DNA from: Euwallacea fornicatus | Lineage: Eukaryota; Arthropoda; Insecta; Coleoptera; Curculionidae | Length of the DNA stretch: 64,000 bases | Direction: 5' to 3' | Assembly (NCBI RefSeq): GCF_040115645.1 | Contig: NW_027096045.1 | Location: 558,001 to 622,000 of the forward strand | Shown: piece after piece, positions 63,801-64,000 of the stretch | Position numbering within the stretch: position 1 is the first letter of the stretch | Layout of the letters: every line of letters starts with the position of its first letter | The notes under the pieces: generated by a model | What the model was told of the DNA's origin: nothing | Databases searched by the model: none | Seen by the model: only the letters and a program-made list of their open reading frames with translations | Translations under genes and position numbers: made by a program

Positions 63801-64000
63801 TAATAAGGCCTTAAACGGCAAATCGTCAATTTGACTCTAATAGAAGCGGCACTTTTTGGCCAAATCTTATGATTTGGCGTTATCTCGCCAACGCTACAGC
63901 CAATTTTGTTCAAATCGTCCTCCTTTTGGCAAAATAAGCATAATAAGGCCTTAAACGGCAAATCGTCAATTTGGCTCTAATAGAAGCGGCACTTTTTGGC
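54807..64000 (+). repeat. 139-bp satellite array, block 5 (about 66 monomers, runs off the window)
   Basis: Same monomer and orientation as blocks 1-4. Higher-order copies are clear: the marker AAAAAAAGCAGAATAAAG recurs 2,918 bp apart (21 monomers; about 58.38 and 61.30 kb), and 59715-60785 repeats at 62772-63842 (offset 3,057, 22 monomers). One monomer near 63919 has an extra C (140 bp) and several are 138 bp. It contains the uninterrupted paralogues of the D and E insertion sites. Short ORFs are repeat by-products. No gene or other element is seen up to the window end. Confidence 0.97.

Noticed and set aside
54807..64000. Host gene, tRNA or rRNA hidden in the satellite blocks
   Set aside because: No stretch departs from the 139-bp monomer pattern beyond point changes and single-base indels.

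Overview
The window contains no host gene. It is eukaryotic and almost certainly from an insect: an AT-rich 139-bp tandem satellite, interrupted by five env-bearing Ty3/gypsy (errantivirus-type) endogenous retroviruses. Species and chromosome cannot be told from the sequence. I infer a (peri)centromeric or other heterochromatic location from the satellite, not from any host landmark.

Layout: element A (-), cut by the left edge, 1-6026; satellite block 1, 6027-11360; element B (+), 11361-18975; satellite block 2 (three monomers), 18976-19395; element C (+, internally deleted), 19396-25040; satellite block 3, 25041-38558; element D (-, a second, divergent family), 38559-46122; satellite block 4, 46123-47193; element E (-), 47194-54806; satellite block 5, 54807-64000. 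The satellite totals about 29.5 kb (about 212 monomers), all in one orientation. Removing B-E with one copy of each 4-bp target duplication (AGCG, AGCG, CTCG, AATA) leaves one seamless array. Monomers form higher-order repeats of about 19-22 units, and uninterrupted copies of the insertion sites survive elsewhere in the array.

A, B, C and E belong to one family (312-313 bp LTRs) and D to another (239-240 bp LTRs). Each has LTR, a tRNA-Ser-type primer binding site, gag, pol in the -1 frame (protease, RT, RNase H, DD35E integrase), a furin-type envelope ORF related to baculovirus F proteins, a polypurine tract and LTR. B, D and E look structurally intact with (near-)identical LTRs, so they are young. 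C lost 1,968 bp between 7-bp repeats, fusing RT/RNase H in frame to env and removing the integrase and the env splice acceptor.

The most interesting signal is in the leaders. In both families a short leader ORF runs into a GTAAGT splice donor, and its stop codon lies inside that donor. A matching acceptor upstream of env has the right phase to make the same AUG the env start, contributing half of a hydrophobic signal segment. Unspliced RNA would carry a mini-uORF before gag; spliced RNA would carry env. Other points of note are a cluster of three substitutions in the primer binding site of E, and a trimeric internal structure in the satellite monomer.
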